Source of the DNA: Bacteroidales bacterium
GTDB taxonomy: Bacteria > Bacteroidota > Bacteroidia > Bacteroidales > ML635J-15
NCBI GenBank assembly: GCA_017651185.1
Contig: JAGCDJ010000042.1
Coordinates: 1 to 64,000 of the forward strand
Direction of reading: 5' to 3'
Length of the DNA: 64,000 nt
Below the pieces are notes generated by a model. The model ran no database searches. It worked only from the letters and a program-made list of their open reading frames with translations, and was not told where the DNA came from. Position numbers and translations under genes: made by a program. Positions 42,950 to 51,680 of this stretch are shown here, piece by piece. Within the stretch, counting starts at the first letter, position 1, and the number at the start of each line of letters is the position of its first letter.

Positions 42950-44728
42950 TTACATTACTTCCGGAACTTCGATTCCTAGCAATCCCATGCCATCCTTTAT
43001 GGTCTTTGCAACCTGTTGTGACAAGCGCAGACGGAGCAAAATCACATTAGGATCATTCTCGTTGAGGATGGAATAGTCGTGGTAGAACTGGTTGAATTCC
43101 TTGCATAAATTATACACATAGTTGGCAACCTGTCCCGGGTCGAACTTCTTGGCCGACTCCTCAACAACCCTGTCAAACGAGCACAAGTTGGAAATTATGC
43201 TTACCTCCTTGTCGAGCAGATGGACATCCTCGGAAATACGCTTTGTAAGATTGATATTCTGTTCTTTTGCCTTACGCAATATTGAGCAGATACGTGCGTG
43301 TGTGTATTGTATGAAAGGTCCAGTATTTCCGTTGAAATCGATGGATTCCTTAGGATTGAAAACCATCTGCTTCTTCGGGTCAACCTTGAGGATGAAATAC
43401 TTGAGTGCGCCTATTGCAATCATTTCGATGATGCGGTTACGTTCTGCTTCGCTCAAGTCGCCAAGCTTGCCGTTTTCCTCGGAAATTGCACGGGCAGTTT
43501 CAATCATGTCGGCAACAAGGTCGTCGGCATCGACAACAGTACCTTCACGCGACTTCATCTTGCCTTCGGGAAGCTCGACCATACCATACGAAAGATGGAA
43601 AATCTTGTCGTAGTAGTCCTCGCCCAAACGCTGAACGACCTTCTTCAGTACTGCGAAATGATAATCTTGCTCATTACCAACAACATATATCATCTTGTCG
43701 GGATGATATTCATCGAAACGCTGAGCTGCAGTACCAATGTCCTGAGTCATGTAAACGGTAGTGCCATCACTACGGAGCAAGATTTTGCGGTCGAGACCTT
43801 CGTTGGTAAGGTCAATCCAAACAGATGTATCGGCATCGCGAACAAAAACGCCACGGTCGAGACCTTTCTGCACTATCGACTTACCAAGCAGATATGTCTG
43901 TGATTCATAATATATTCTATCGAATGAAATGCCGATTTTCTTGTAAGTCTCATCGAAACCAGCATATACCCATTCGTTCATCATTTTCCATACACGGCGA
44001 ACTTCCTCGTCACCTGCTTCCCACTTCTGAAGCATTTCACGGGTTTCTGCCATAAGAGCCGACTTCTTCTCGGCTTCCTCATCGCTAAGTCCAGTTGCTT
44101 TCAAAGCAGCAATTTCTTCCTTGTACTTATTGCTGAACAGCACATAGAAGTCACCGACAAGTTTATCGCCTTTCTTGCCTGCCGATTCAGGAGTAACGCC
44201 GTTACCCCACTTCAACCAAGCAATCATCGACTTGCAAATATGAATTCCCCTGTCGTTCACAAGGTTAACCTTCATAACATTGTTTCCAGCGGCCTTTATG
44301 ATGCGTGACACAGAATCTCCGAGGAAATTGTTACGCAAATGACCAAGATGCAACGGCTTGTTGGTATTTGGCGACGAAAATTCAACCATTATCAACGGCT
44401 TCTTTGAAGTGTCCTTCTTTTTAGCCAGTGCTGCAAGATTGTTAAGTCGCTTCAACCAATATTCGTGCGTCATTGTAATATTCAAGAATCCCTGAATCAC
44501 ATTGTAGGAATCAATGTCCTCGCAACGAGCCTTCAACGAAACGCCAATTTCCTTGGCAGTATCCATAGGACTCTTCTTGCTATACTTCGTGAACGGGAAA
44601 ACCACAACCGTGAAATCGCCGTCGATTCCAGGTTTTGTTCTTTCTAATGAGATTGTTACCGACTTTGAATCAACAACATACAAGTCGGACAATACCTCTC
44701 CGATATACTTTACTATATCCTTCTCCAT
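42950..44728 (-). CDS. argS: Arginyl-tRNA synthetase
   Basis: Class I synthetase that charges tRNA-Arg. The HIGH motif reads HLGH in PLHLGHLRN, after the N-terminal additional domain; the KMSKS-like loop is GKMKSREGT. The anticodon-binding end has NYVYNLCKEFNQFYHDYSIL. The 592-residue length is normal. A near-consensus promoter box (TATTTTCGC) lies at 44747-44755. The stop is 8 nt from nothing recognisable; the 42831-42949 spacer holds only the next operon's promoter. Confidence 0.97.
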   Translation of the reverse strand: MEKDIVKYIGEVLSDLYVVDSKSVTISLERTKPGIDGDFTVVVFPFTKYSKKSPMDTAKEIGVSLKARCEDIDSYNVIQGFLNITMTHEYWLKRLNNLAALAKKKDTSKKPLIMVEFSSPNTNKPLHLGHLRNNFLGDSVSRIIKAAGNNVMKVNLVNDRGIHICKSMIAWLKWGNGVTPESAGKKGDKLVGDFYVLFSNKYKEEIAALKATGLSDEEAEKKSALMAETREMLQKWEAGDEEVRRVWKMMNEWVYAGFDETYKKIGISFDRIYYESQTYLLGKSIVQKGLDRGVFVRDADTSVWIDLTNEGLDRKILLRSDGTTVYMTQDIGTAAQRFDEYHPDKMIYVVGNEQDYHFAVLKKVVQRLGEDYYDKIFHLSYGMVELPEGKMKSREGTVVDADDLVADMIETARAISEENGKLGDLSEAERNRIIEMIAIGALKYFILKVDPKKQMVFNPKESIDFNGNTGPFIQYTHARICSILRKAKEQNINLTKRISEDVHLLDKEVSIISNLCSFDRVVEESAKKFDPGQVANYVYNLCKEFNQFYHDYSILNENDPNVILLRLRLSQQVAKTIKDGMGLLGIEVPEVM

Positions 44729-44773
44729 AACTCAATATTCTCGGTCGCGAAAATAATTATAAGTATCCAAATT

Positions 44774-45421
44774 TCAACCAATGTTAGTATTTTGTTGATA
44801 AAACGCACAATATGCTGATATTCCGCATGATGTACACTTTGGAGAGCGAGCCGTGCAAACATACCGTCCGTGGAGTATCAGATAGTGGTGAGCATCGGGA
44901 ATATCGGACTTTGGAATGTATTTTACGAGTTGCTTTTCGGTCTGAAGCACATTTTTTGCATTTGTCGTCAACCCTATGCGCGCCGACACCCTGAAAACAT
45001 GAGTATCCACGGGCATTTCTGGACGATTGAAAAGGACAGCCTGAACCACATGGGCAGTCTTGCGTCCAACACCAGGAAGTTTCTGCAAAAGTTTGTCATC
45101 ATCAGGGACTTCGCCGCCATAACTTTCGGCTACGATTTTTGCTGTTTCGAGCAGATGTTTTGCCTTAGCATTGGGATATGTAACCGACTTGACATAAGAC
45201 AGAATGTCCGCATCGCTTGCCTTGCTCATCGACTGTGCATCGGGATAAGCCTCAAACAATGCCGGTGTTACCATATTCACGCGTTTGTCGGTACATTGTG
45301 CCGACAACATCACCGCCACAAGCAACTGGAATGGCGAACCGTAATGCAATTCGGTCTCCACCTCGCCCATATTCTGCTTGAACCAAGCAAGAACCTTTTC
45401 GTATCTTTCTTTCTTAGTCAT
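44774..45421 (-). CDS. nth: Endonuclease III
   Basis: DNA glycosylase/AP lyase of base excision repair that removes oxidised pyrimidines. The helix-hairpin-helix is LPGVGRKTAHVV with catalytic Lys, the second catalytic residue is the Asp in MPVDTHVFRV, and the 4Fe-4S site is C-X6-C-X2-C-X5-C near the C-terminus. 215 aa, normal length. It follows trxB after a 63-nt spacer with a hairpin. Confidence 0.96.
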   Translation of the reverse strand: MTKKERYEKVLAWFKQNMGEVETELHYGSPFQLLVAVMLSAQCTDKRVNMVTPALFEAYPDAQSMSKASDADILSYVKSVTYPNAKAKHLLETAKIVAESYGGEVPDDDKLLQKLPGVGRKTAHVVQAVLFNRPEMPVDTHVFRVSARIGLTTNAKNVLQTEKQLVKYIPKSDIPDAHHYLILHGRYVCTARSPKCTSCGISAYCAFYQQNTNIG

Positions 45422-45431
45422 TTTCGAGCAT

Positions 45432-45462
45432 AAAACATCCTACCGCGCAAGCACGGCAGGAT
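45432..45462 (-). terminator. Hairpin after trxB
   Basis: Arms of 9 bp with one mismatch (ATCCTaCCG / CGGcAGGAT) and an 8-nt loop, followed on the minus strand by GTTTTATG. A likely trxB terminator just before nth. Confidence 0.55.
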
Positions 45463-45484
45463 AAATATTACAAAATTTATGTTT

Positions 45485-46417
45485 CTAGTATTCCAACAAG
45501 AAATGCTCTGCATCAATAGCAGCCTTGCATCCCGAACCGGCAGCCGTAATTGCCTGACGGTAATTTGGATCCTGAACATCGCCACATGCAAACACACCAG
45601 GAACATTGGTCTTAGCTGTACCAGGAACTGTCTTTATGTAACCCTTATCGTCAAGGTCAATGTACTTTGCAAATACCTTTGTGTTAGGCGTATGACCGAT
45701 AGCAACAAAGAAACCACTAATGTCGATTACCTTTTCCTCGTTGGTCTTGTTGTTGAGCAGACGAGCGCCAGTCACACCATCCATCTCGTTACCAAGTACT
45801 TCCTTTGTATTGCAGTTCCAAAGCACTTCGATTTTCGGATTTTCCATTACGCGCTGCTGCATTGCCTTTGAGGCACGAAGTTCGTCACGACGAACAATCA
45901 TATAAACCTTGTTGCAAATGCCTGCGAGATAGGTAGCTTCCTCGGCAGCAGTATCGCCACCACCAACTACTGCGACATCCTTCTTGCGATAGAAAAATCC
46001 GTCGCAGGTAGCACAAGCCGATACACCAAAGCCCTTGAGCTTCTGCTCCGACTCAAGTCCAAGATAGTTGGCTGTTGCACCAGTAGCAATAATCACAACT
46101 TCGGCATCAATTTCATCACCATTGTCAACAACTACATGGAAAGGACGGTGCGAAAAATCAACCTCGGTAATAATACCACTGCGAACATCTGTGCCGAAGC
46201 GCTTTGCCTGCTCGCGAAGCTGATTCATCATTTCGGGACCGGTAACTCCATTGGGATAACCTGGAAAATTCTCAATTTCGGTAGTAATTGTCAACTGACC
46301 GCCCGGCTGCAAACCTTCGTAAACAACTGGACTTAAATTTGCTCTCGACGCATATATTGCTGCAGTGAAACCAGCAGGACCTGAACCTATAATCAGGCAT
46401 TTAACTTTTTCTGTCAT
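45485..46417 (-). CDS. trxB: Thioredoxin-disulfide reductase
   Basis: FAD- and NADPH-dependent flavoenzyme that keeps thioredoxin reduced. FAD site GSGPAGFTAAIYASRA, the redox pair in ACATCDGFF, the NADPH site VVGGGDTAAEEA, and the C-terminal FACGDVQDPNYRQAITAAGSG are all present (the last split into overlapping motifs). The 310-residue length is normal. The promoter is at 46444-46452. Confidence 0.97.
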   Translation of the reverse strand: MTEKVKCLIIGSGPAGFTAAIYASRANLSPVVYEGLQPGGQLTITTEIENFPGYPNGVTGPEMMNQLREQAKRFGTDVRSGIITEVDFSHRPFHVVVDNGDEIDAEVVIIATGATANYLGLESEQKLKGFGVSACATCDGFFYRKKDVAVVGGGDTAAEEATYLAGICNKVYMIVRRDELRASKAMQQRVMENPKIEVLWNCNTKEVLGNEMDGVTGARLLNNKTNEEKVIDISGFFVAIGHTPNTKVFAKYIDLDDKGYIKTVPGTAKTNVPGVFACGDVQDPNYRQAITAAGSGCKAAIDAEHFLLEY

Positions 46418-46443
46418 ATTCTTTTAATTAAACTCAAATTTCG

Positions 46444-46452
46444 GCAAAAATA
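46444..46452 (-). promoter_or_regulatory. -7 promoter box for trxB
   Basis: Minus-strand TATTTTTGC, exact consensus, 26 nt before the start codon. Confidence 0.6.
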
Positions 46453-46460
46453 AAAAATAT

Positions 46461-46487
46461 TTACGATTTACGAAGTACGATTTACAA
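46461..46487. repeat. AT-rich TACGATTTA direct repeats
   Basis: TTACGATTTACGAAGTACGATTTACA holds two TACGATTTAC copies and resembles the stretches at 12047-12076 and 19374-19410. Confidence 0.35.
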
Positions 46488-46535
46488 TTTTTGATTTTTT
46501 CCAGAAAAAGTATGCATGCTTTAAACCAAAAGCAT

Positions 46536-46544
46536 TATATTTGT
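46536..46544 (+). promoter_or_regulatory. -7 promoter box for the 46590 gene
   Basis: TATATTTGT, matches TAnnTTTG with T last, 45 nt before the ATG. Confidence 0.5.
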
Positions 46545-46589
46545 CACCGATAATATTCAAAAGTTTAACGATAAAATAGGGAATCTAAC

Positions 46590-47078
46590 ATGAAAAATCT
46601 TTTTGTAGCAATAATCATTGCGATTATTAGTATTTCGGCAGTAAGCGCACAAGGACTAACAGTACACCTTGAAGGTGGCAAGTGCAACAAATTCACGGAG
46701 GAAGTAACATACAAAACTGTTATTGCAGAATATGATTCGTACCGAAGACTTACATATTTGGAATGCACAGGCAAAGGTCACGAGCAATGCCCTCCTTCAT
46801 GGACATACGACCAGCCACAAAGCACCTTTGAAAAATCGATACTCGAAGCCACCGTACTTATGGAGGTTCAGATTCTCGAAGACTTAAATGCGGGAAAAAA
46901 CAGCGGAGAATTCAAGTACAAGTACATAACGCTTTCATACAAAAATGCGAAACTCGTCACCAACGAATCGGGTAAACAAGAATTGCAATACGATTGGTCG
47001 ATAACAGATTTTCGCACCGTCCGCGATGTGGCAGACATTAAGAAATACAAGGAAACAATTGAAAAGCAGAAGGAATAA
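46590..47078 (+). CDS. Small exported protein, unknown
   Basis: A 162-residue protein with a signal peptide ending ISAVSAQG. Two Cys near residues 36 and 61 and a third at about 69 (KCNKFTE, LECTGKGHEQCPPSW) could form a disulfide. The C-terminal half is charged and probably helical, ending KKYKETIEKQKE. I recognise no family. It is a single-gene unit with its own promoter, ended by the inverted repeat at 47109-47173. Confidence 0.6.
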   Translation: MKNLFVAIIIAIISISAVSAQGLTVHLEGGKCNKFTEEVTYKTVIAEYDSYRRLTYLECTGKGHEQCPPSWTYDQPQSTFEKSILEATVLMEVQILEDLNAGKNSGEFKYKYITLSYKNAKLVTNESGKQELQYDWSITDFRTVRDVADIKKYKETIEKQKE

Positions 47079-47108
47079 CGGGAGAAAAACTTCAAACTGC
47101 CCACCTAA

Positions 47109-47173
47109 AAAACGGAATCAGATCCTGCCCTTCGACTCCGCTCAGGAAGCAGTTCAGGATGACATTCCGTTTT
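47109..47173. repeat. Long imperfect inverted repeat holding a dispersed element
   Basis: Outer arms AAAACGGAAT / ATTCCGTTTT (10 bp), a 3-nt internal mismatch, then ATCCTG / CAGGAT (6 bp). The loop carries CCTTCGACTCCGCTCAGG, the element also seen at 6886-6908. A T run follows, so the structure may terminate the 46590 gene. Translation of this element yields the well-known spurious CHPEL...ERSRRAG peptide. Confidence 0.65.
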
Positions 47174-47199
47174 GACCTTTTGAATCATTAATTTTTCTT

Positions 47200-47208
47200 T
47201 ACCTTTGC
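47200..47208 (+). promoter_or_regulatory. -7 promoter box for the nucleotidyltransferase gene
   Basis: TACCTTTGC, exact consensus, 15 nt before the ATG at 47224. Confidence 0.65.
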
Positions 47209-47223
47209 GGAAAATTTTCGCAA

Positions 47224-47940
47224 ATGAAAGCAATGATTTTCGCTGCCGGACTCGGCACTCGTCTCGCACCGTTGACCAACACCATGCCCAAAGCAATGGT
47301 TCCAATCAGCGGAAAACCAATGATTCAGCACCAGATAGAAAAACTTCGCGGTTTTGGTGTCGACTACATAGTTGTGAATGTTCACCATTTTGCCGAACAG
47401 ATAATAGACTTCGTGAAAAACAACGATTTCGGCGTACAAATAGAGATTTCCGATGAGCGTGAATTACTACTAAACACTGGCGGCGGACTAAAGAATGTCA
47501 AGCGGTTTTTCAACGAAGGTGACAACTTTCTGGTTCACAATGTCGACATTTTTTCCGACCTTGACCTGAAAGCATTGTACGACCACCATTGCTCAACGCA
47601 AAATGTTGCAACTCTTGCCGTCATGCACCGCGAAAGTTCGAAGCATCTGCTTTTCGATACAGACAACCGCCTTTGCGGATGGCGCGACCTTAAGAACGAC
47701 AAGTCAATAATCACCATCGAGCGTGACTGCTACAACGAAATGGCTTTCAGCGGAATATATGTCTGCAACTATCGCATTTTCGACCTCATCGACAATGAAG
47801 GGTCCTTCCCCATTATCCCCGAACTGCTGAAAATATCGAAAACAGAACCCATCGGCGGATACATTCACGACAACAATAAAGTCCTAGATGTCGGCAAAAT
47901 TGATGTGATAAGGAAAATTGAGGAAGGAAACAAGAATTAA
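47224..47940 (+). CDS. NDP-sugar nucleotidyltransferase (MurU-like)
   Basis: A 238-residue sugar-1-phosphate nucleotidyltransferase. The nucleotide loop is AAGLGTRLAPLT followed by PKAMVPISGKPMI; the metal site is HNVDIFSD; substrate residues follow in LLNTGGGLKNV and NEMAFSGIYV. Size and pattern fit MurNAc-1-P uridylyltransferase (MurU, cell-wall recycling) or the short mannose-1-P guanylyltransferases. The companion kinase AmgK is not in the window. Its stop overlaps the stop of the convergent FISUMP gene by 3 nt (TTAA). Confidence 0.8.
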   Translation: MKAMIFAAGLGTRLAPLTNTMPKAMVPISGKPMIQHQIEKLRGFGVDYIVVNVHHFAEQIIDFVKNNDFGVQIEISDERELLLNTGGGLKNVKRFFNEGDNFLVHNVDIFSDLDLKALYDHHCSTQNVATLAVMHRESSKHLLFDTDNRLCGWRDLKNDKSIITIERDCYNEMAFSGIYVCNYRIFDLIDNEGSFPIIPELLKISKTEPIGGYIHDNNKVLDVGKIDVIRKIEEGNKN

Positions 47941-50363
47941 TAATCCCTTATACACCTTACACTCATAGCTGATTTACATAGATTTATAGATTCCCTTAAT
48001 GTGCTTGACGAATCAAAATCCAATCTCCTAAAAAATCTAGTGAATACCATATTATTATTCTCATCGAAAAGAAAACTACTATCCATAGTTTTAGTCCACC
48101 AACAGCCAAAATCATGTAGTCCGACATAAACTCCTGTCTGAACATTCGCCCAACCGCCAGGCAATGCACTAAAATGACTTTTATTATTCTTATTCTGCAA
48201 CCAACCTACAGTATTTCTTTCGTTGCATACAGTCCAGTCGGATGTATATGCCAACGGCTTCGCTATAACATTATGCGTTTCCCTATCGTAATCAGTATCC
48301 ATATATCCATCAAAATTATATCCGTTATTTTCTAGGAAAACTTCCATCTTAGTCCACTCGCTGTCAGTAGGTATATGCCATCCCGCAGGACATAGCGTGT
48401 CTACCCTCACAAGCGAATCACCAATATAATAATCACCCTCACCCCACAACACATTAGAAATATTATACAGCACTCCGTATTTTGTATAATTGTCTGTCAT
48501 TTTAGCTTCTTCCACATCAGTACCATCGTATCCATATACGAAACATCGCACTGTATCATCCCACCTATTATAATAATTTTCGGACATGCTACTTATTGAA
48601 TTTACATTCGGCAGATACCTTAAATTTTCAGCCATCCACACTTGGTCGCCAATCTGCACGGTACAATAGGTATTGCCATCTCGCTCATCGGTAATTCCGT
48701 TGCCAAGTGAAACAATATACGCCACAATGCTGTCACAACCATGCACTGAAGTATAATGACGACGATATATGCCGCTTTCCGTAATCAAAGTATCATCAAG
48801 CTGATACGACTCATCGCATGTGTATATTTCAATTTCATTGAAAGCGAAATCGCCTATAGTCAAGTCCAATTCCACAATGCTGTCGCACCCCAAAGCGGTT
48901 TCGAGTTCCTCAAGTACATAATGACCACTTTCCGAATATGTTTGCCCATGATAAGTAAAAGGTTCACAATCATGAATATCATACGCAATAATCTTGTCGC
49001 GACAATACGGGATATGGAAATATAATACTGAATCCATATAAAGGTGCATCATCTGCCTAATCTCCATGCTTTCAAACACTACTCCCCTAAATGTTGTGTA
49101 CCCCTTTATGATAATATCATCGGCTCCATATATTAATGGCACACCATTTTCATTAACAACAGTCAGCTTATCTTGAACAGTTACCGTAGTAAGTGTTGTG
49201 TCTGGATAGTGCATCATCCATTGCAAATGATTTCGCTCATTAGTTATTGATATGCTGTCCAACCGCTGATAATGCCTTTCCATTTCATCTATCGTACTTA
49301 TTCCAATACCAGAAAATCTGCAAGAAATCGTTCTTTCGTTCACATACAATGTCAAATATAGAGTGACAATGCTATCGCAACCGTGTACCGAAGTAAATTG
49401 ACGGCGATAAATGCCACTGTCCCTCAGTAATGTGTCGCCCCATTGGTACTCACCATCGTTTGTCTCAATGTAAAATTCCGTCTCAATTTGTCCACCAATG
49501 CGGAAATCCAATTCCACAATGCTGTCGGCACCACATACAGATTGCAGTTCCTCCAATACATAGTGTCCGCTTTCCGCATACATCCGACCATTGTACGAAA
49601 ACGGCACACAATCTTGAATACGAAGAACCGTGGTCTTATCATAGCAATATGGAATGTCAAAATACAAGGTATCAGTTCCTGCACACCATAGTTTACTCAA
49701 TGGTCTGCTTTCATACACACTTCCATCGTAGGTTGTGTAGCCGACATACGACATGCTGTCGGATATACTTAATGTTTCGTTTTGAGCATTTCCGTTATCA
49801 ATTGTCAATTTGGGAACAACCGAACCAAGATTAGAAATCGTATTTCCGCCTCCATTGCCAAGATTTACCATCTTTATGGAATACGACTTGCTTCCAACAT
49901 TTGCCGAAAGCAAATACGCCTGCGCCATCGTCAGGCAAATGGAAAAACGGTACATTCCAGCAGAAAGCCATTCCTCATATTGCGCATAAAGTTTTCCTAC
50001 CATATCATATACCTGTAGCAAAACCTTGTTATTTTCAGCGACATACAATTCGACTTCGGTTTCTCCATCAAACGGATTGGGAACATTTTGCGAAAGAGCA
50101 TCGCTGACGGTTGAAGTTTGTTCGATTCCACCTGTGCCATGATACCTAGCAATAAGAATTGTATCAGGATACTCGATAGTTCGCTCCCAATTCTTTGTAT
50201 GGTTTACAACAACAATGCTATCCAACTGCTGATAATGCTGTTCCCCAGCATAATATGTACCTATGCCCTGTCCTATAAATTCTGCGCGTACAGAATAATC
50301 GCTCTGCGCGCAAACTAAACCGCAAAATATACAAGCAATGACTGCCAACAAGAATCTTTTCAT
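47937..50363 (-). CDS. Large exported FISUMP protein with an N-terminal sorting-like domain
   Basis: An 808-residue protein with a signal peptide ending GLVCAQS. Residues about 86-168 look like a T9SS type A sorting domain (LSQNVPNPFDGETEVEL, VYDMVGKLYAQYEE, LSAGMYRF), which normally lies at the very C-terminus. The middle alternates two kinds of units: one with SGHYVLEELE and GCDSIVELDLTIG, one with SGIYRR and SVHGCDSIV, related to the repeats of the 36069-38270 protein. Residues about 560-808 are a FISUMP domain (YCTVQIGDQVWMAENLRYLP, CPAGWHIPTDSEW, SALPGGW, SVRCIRDY). The promoter is at 50379-50387. Likely cell-surface; ligand unknown. Confidence 0.72.
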   Translation of the reverse strand: MKRFLLAVIACIFCGLVCAQSDYSVRAEFIGQGIGTYYAGEQHYQQLDSIVVVNHTKNWERTIEYPDTILIARYHGTGGIEQTSTVSDALSQNVPNPFDGETEVELYVAENNKVLLQVYDMVGKLYAQYEEWLSAGMYRFSICLTMAQAYLLSANVGSKSYSIKMVNLGNGGGNTISNLGSVVPKLTIDNGNAQNETLSISDSMSYVGYTTYDGSVYESRPLSKLWCAGTDTLYFDIPYCYDKTTVLRIQDCVPFSYNGRMYAESGHYVLEELQSVCGADSIVELDFRIGGQIETEFYIETNDGEYQWGDTLLRDSGIYRRQFTSVHGCDSIVTLYLTLYVNERTISCRFSGIGISTIDEMERHYQRLDSISITNERNHLQWMMHYPDTTLTTVTVQDKLTVVNENGVPLIYGADDIIIKGYTTFRGVVFESMEIRQMMHLYMDSVLYFHIPYCRDKIIAYDIHDCEPFTYHGQTYSESGHYVLEELETALGCDSIVELDLTIGDFAFNEIEIYTCDESYQLDDTLITESGIYRRHYTSVHGCDSIVAYIVSLGNGITDERDGNTYCTVQIGDQVWMAENLRYLPNVNSISSMSENYYNRWDDTVRCFVYGYDGTDVEEAKMTDNYTKYGVLYNISNVLWGEGDYYIGDSLVRVDTLCPAGWHIPTDSEWTKMEVFLENNGYNFDGYMDTDYDRETHNVIAKPLAYTSDWTVCNERNTVGWLQNKNNKSHFSALPGGWANVQTGVYVGLHDFGCWWTKTMDSSFLFDENNNMVFTRFFRRLDFDSSSTLRESINLCKSAMSVRCIRDY

Positions 50364-50378
50364 AACACAATATTTTCG

Positions 50379-50387
50379 GCAAATATA
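50379..50387 (-). promoter_or_regulatory. -7 promoter box for the large FISUMP gene
   Basis: Minus-strand TATATTTGC, exact consensus, 15 nt before the start codon. Confidence 0.6.
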
Positions 50388-50426
50388 TGATTTATTTTGT
50401 TACATACAACAAATTATGCAAAAAAT

Positions 50427-51023
50427 CTATCTTTCAAGCACCATCCTTATATTCCCATACGTATTTCTCTTCACCGCCTCCATCTCACTTTCACTAACCC
50501 ATTTCACCTCGGTTATATCTTCCTCGGTTTGCGGTTTGGTTGTGCCAATACCAGTATATTTCATTCTATACCAATGCGTAACTTTCAAAGCGAATGCATC
50601 CTTGAATGGATAAATATGGTAGGTTGTAATTAGCTTGCCTTCGTTGACAATGTCGGCAGCATTAAGTCCGCACTCCTCGCAGACCTCGCGCACGGCACAT
50701 TGGTCTAGAGTTTCGCCTTTTTCGAGCCATCCTTTTGGCAGATCCCAGCGTCCAGAACGGAAAATACACAAAGTACGTCCCTGCGAATCGTGTACCCTGC
50801 CACCGCCCGCCTCTATAACGCGGAAAACTTTTTTCAACAGAGACATTGCAACAGCATCTGAAACACCTATAATCAGGAGATTATATTCATTAGATGAGTT
50901 CAAAAAAAGTTTTATTGCCAATTCGGTTTTATCGTCAAAATGTAATACATTTGCAAATTGAAAATCGGGATTGACGCTTTCGGAAAAAGCCAAAATCCTG
51001 TCGTTATAGAATATTTTTATCAT
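50427..51023 (-). CDS. NUDIX hydrolase
   Basis: A 198-residue protein from ATG at 51023 (MIKIFYND); a longer frame to 51110 would overlap pyrE coding sequence. The NUDIX box runs from Gly in GWLEKGETLD to REVCEECGL and fits GX5EX7REUXEEXGU. An N-terminal domain of about 65 residues precedes it. It would hydrolyse a nucleoside diphosphate linked to another group, but the substrate cannot be read from the sequence. It is divergent from pyrE, with start codons only 12 bp apart. Confidence 0.85.
   Translation of the reverse strand: MIKIFYNDRILAFSESVNPDFQFANVLHFDDKTELAIKLFLNSSNEYNLLIIGVSDAVAMSLLKKVFRVIEAGGGRVHDSQGRTLCIFRSGRWDLPKGWLEKGETLDQCAVREVCEECGLNAADIVNEGKLITTYHIYPFKDAFALKVTHWYRMKYTGIGTTKPQTEEDITEVKWVSESEMEAVKRNTYGNIRMVLER
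50946..50954 (+). promoter_or_regulatory. -7 box for pyrE inside the opposing NUDIX gene
   Basis: TACATTTGC, exact consensus, 81 nt before the pyrE ATG. It lies within the NUDIX coding sequence (its FANV codons on the other strand), so use as a promoter is uncertain. Confidence 0.4.
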
Positions 51024-51035
51024 AAATTTAAAGTT

Positions 51036-51668
51036 ATGAACACAATAGCCAAACAAGTAGCTGAAAAACTTTTGCAAATAAAAGCAATAAAACTTGAACC
51101 TACAAATCATTTCGTGTGGGCATCAGGATGGAACTCGCCAATATACTGCGACAACCGCAAGGCTTTGTCTTTCCCCGATGTACGCGATTTCGTACGCGAT
51201 TCGTTCATCGAAGTTATTAAGGAAAACTTCGGTGAATACGACGTTATAGCCGGCGTTGCAACAGGAGCAATCGCTCAGGGAGCACTTGTAGCCGACAAGT
51301 TGCACAAGCCTTTCGTATATGTCCGCTCGCAGGCAAAAGACCACGGACTTGGCAACCTCATCGAAGGTGAACTTCCCGAAGGCAGCAAGGTGCTTGTCAT
51401 CGAAGACCTCATCTCAACAGGCGGAAGCAGTCTGAATGCTGTAAAGGCTCTGCGCGAAGCAAAAAGCGAAGTTGTAGGTATGGCAGCAATCTTCACCTAC
51501 GGATTCCAGAAGTCGGTTGACGCATTCAAGGATGCAAATGTCAAGCTCGTAACGCTCAGCAACTACAATGTACTCGTTGAACAAGCCAAGGAAATAGGTT
51601 ACATTACCGAAAGCGACATAGAAGTGCTGAAACAGTGGAGAACCAGCCCAGACACTTGGAAAAAGTAA
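51036..51668 (+). CDS. pyrE: Orotate phosphoribosyltransferase
   Basis: Joins orotate and PRPP to give OMP in pyrimidine synthesis. The PRPP loop is VLVIEDLISTGGSS; FVWASGWNSPIYCDNR at the N-terminus and VYVRSQAKDHG are typical. The ATG at 51036 is preferred to an upstream ATG at 50958, since it gives a normal 210-residue enzyme. An SRPBCC gene follows 12 nt downstream. Confidence 0.96.
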   Translation: MNTIAKQVAEKLLQIKAIKLEPTNHFVWASGWNSPIYCDNRKALSFPDVRDFVRDSFIEVIKENFGEYDVIAGVATGAIAQGALVADKLHKPFVYVRSQAKDHGLGNLIEGELPEGSKVLVIEDLISTGGSSLNAVKALREAKSEVVGMAAIFTYGFQKSVDAFKDANVKLVTLSNYNVLVEQAKEIGYITESDIEVLKQWRTSPDTWKK

Positions 51669-51680
51669 AAACCGCTAACA

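Noticed and set aside
43298..43903. 201-residue plus-strand frame over argS
   Set aside because: Antisense to intact argS, no promoter and no known domain.
47105..47305. Minus-strand frame reading CHPELLPERSRRAG
   Set aside because: This peptide is the known false translation of the dispersed CCTTCGACTCCGCTCAGG-type element.
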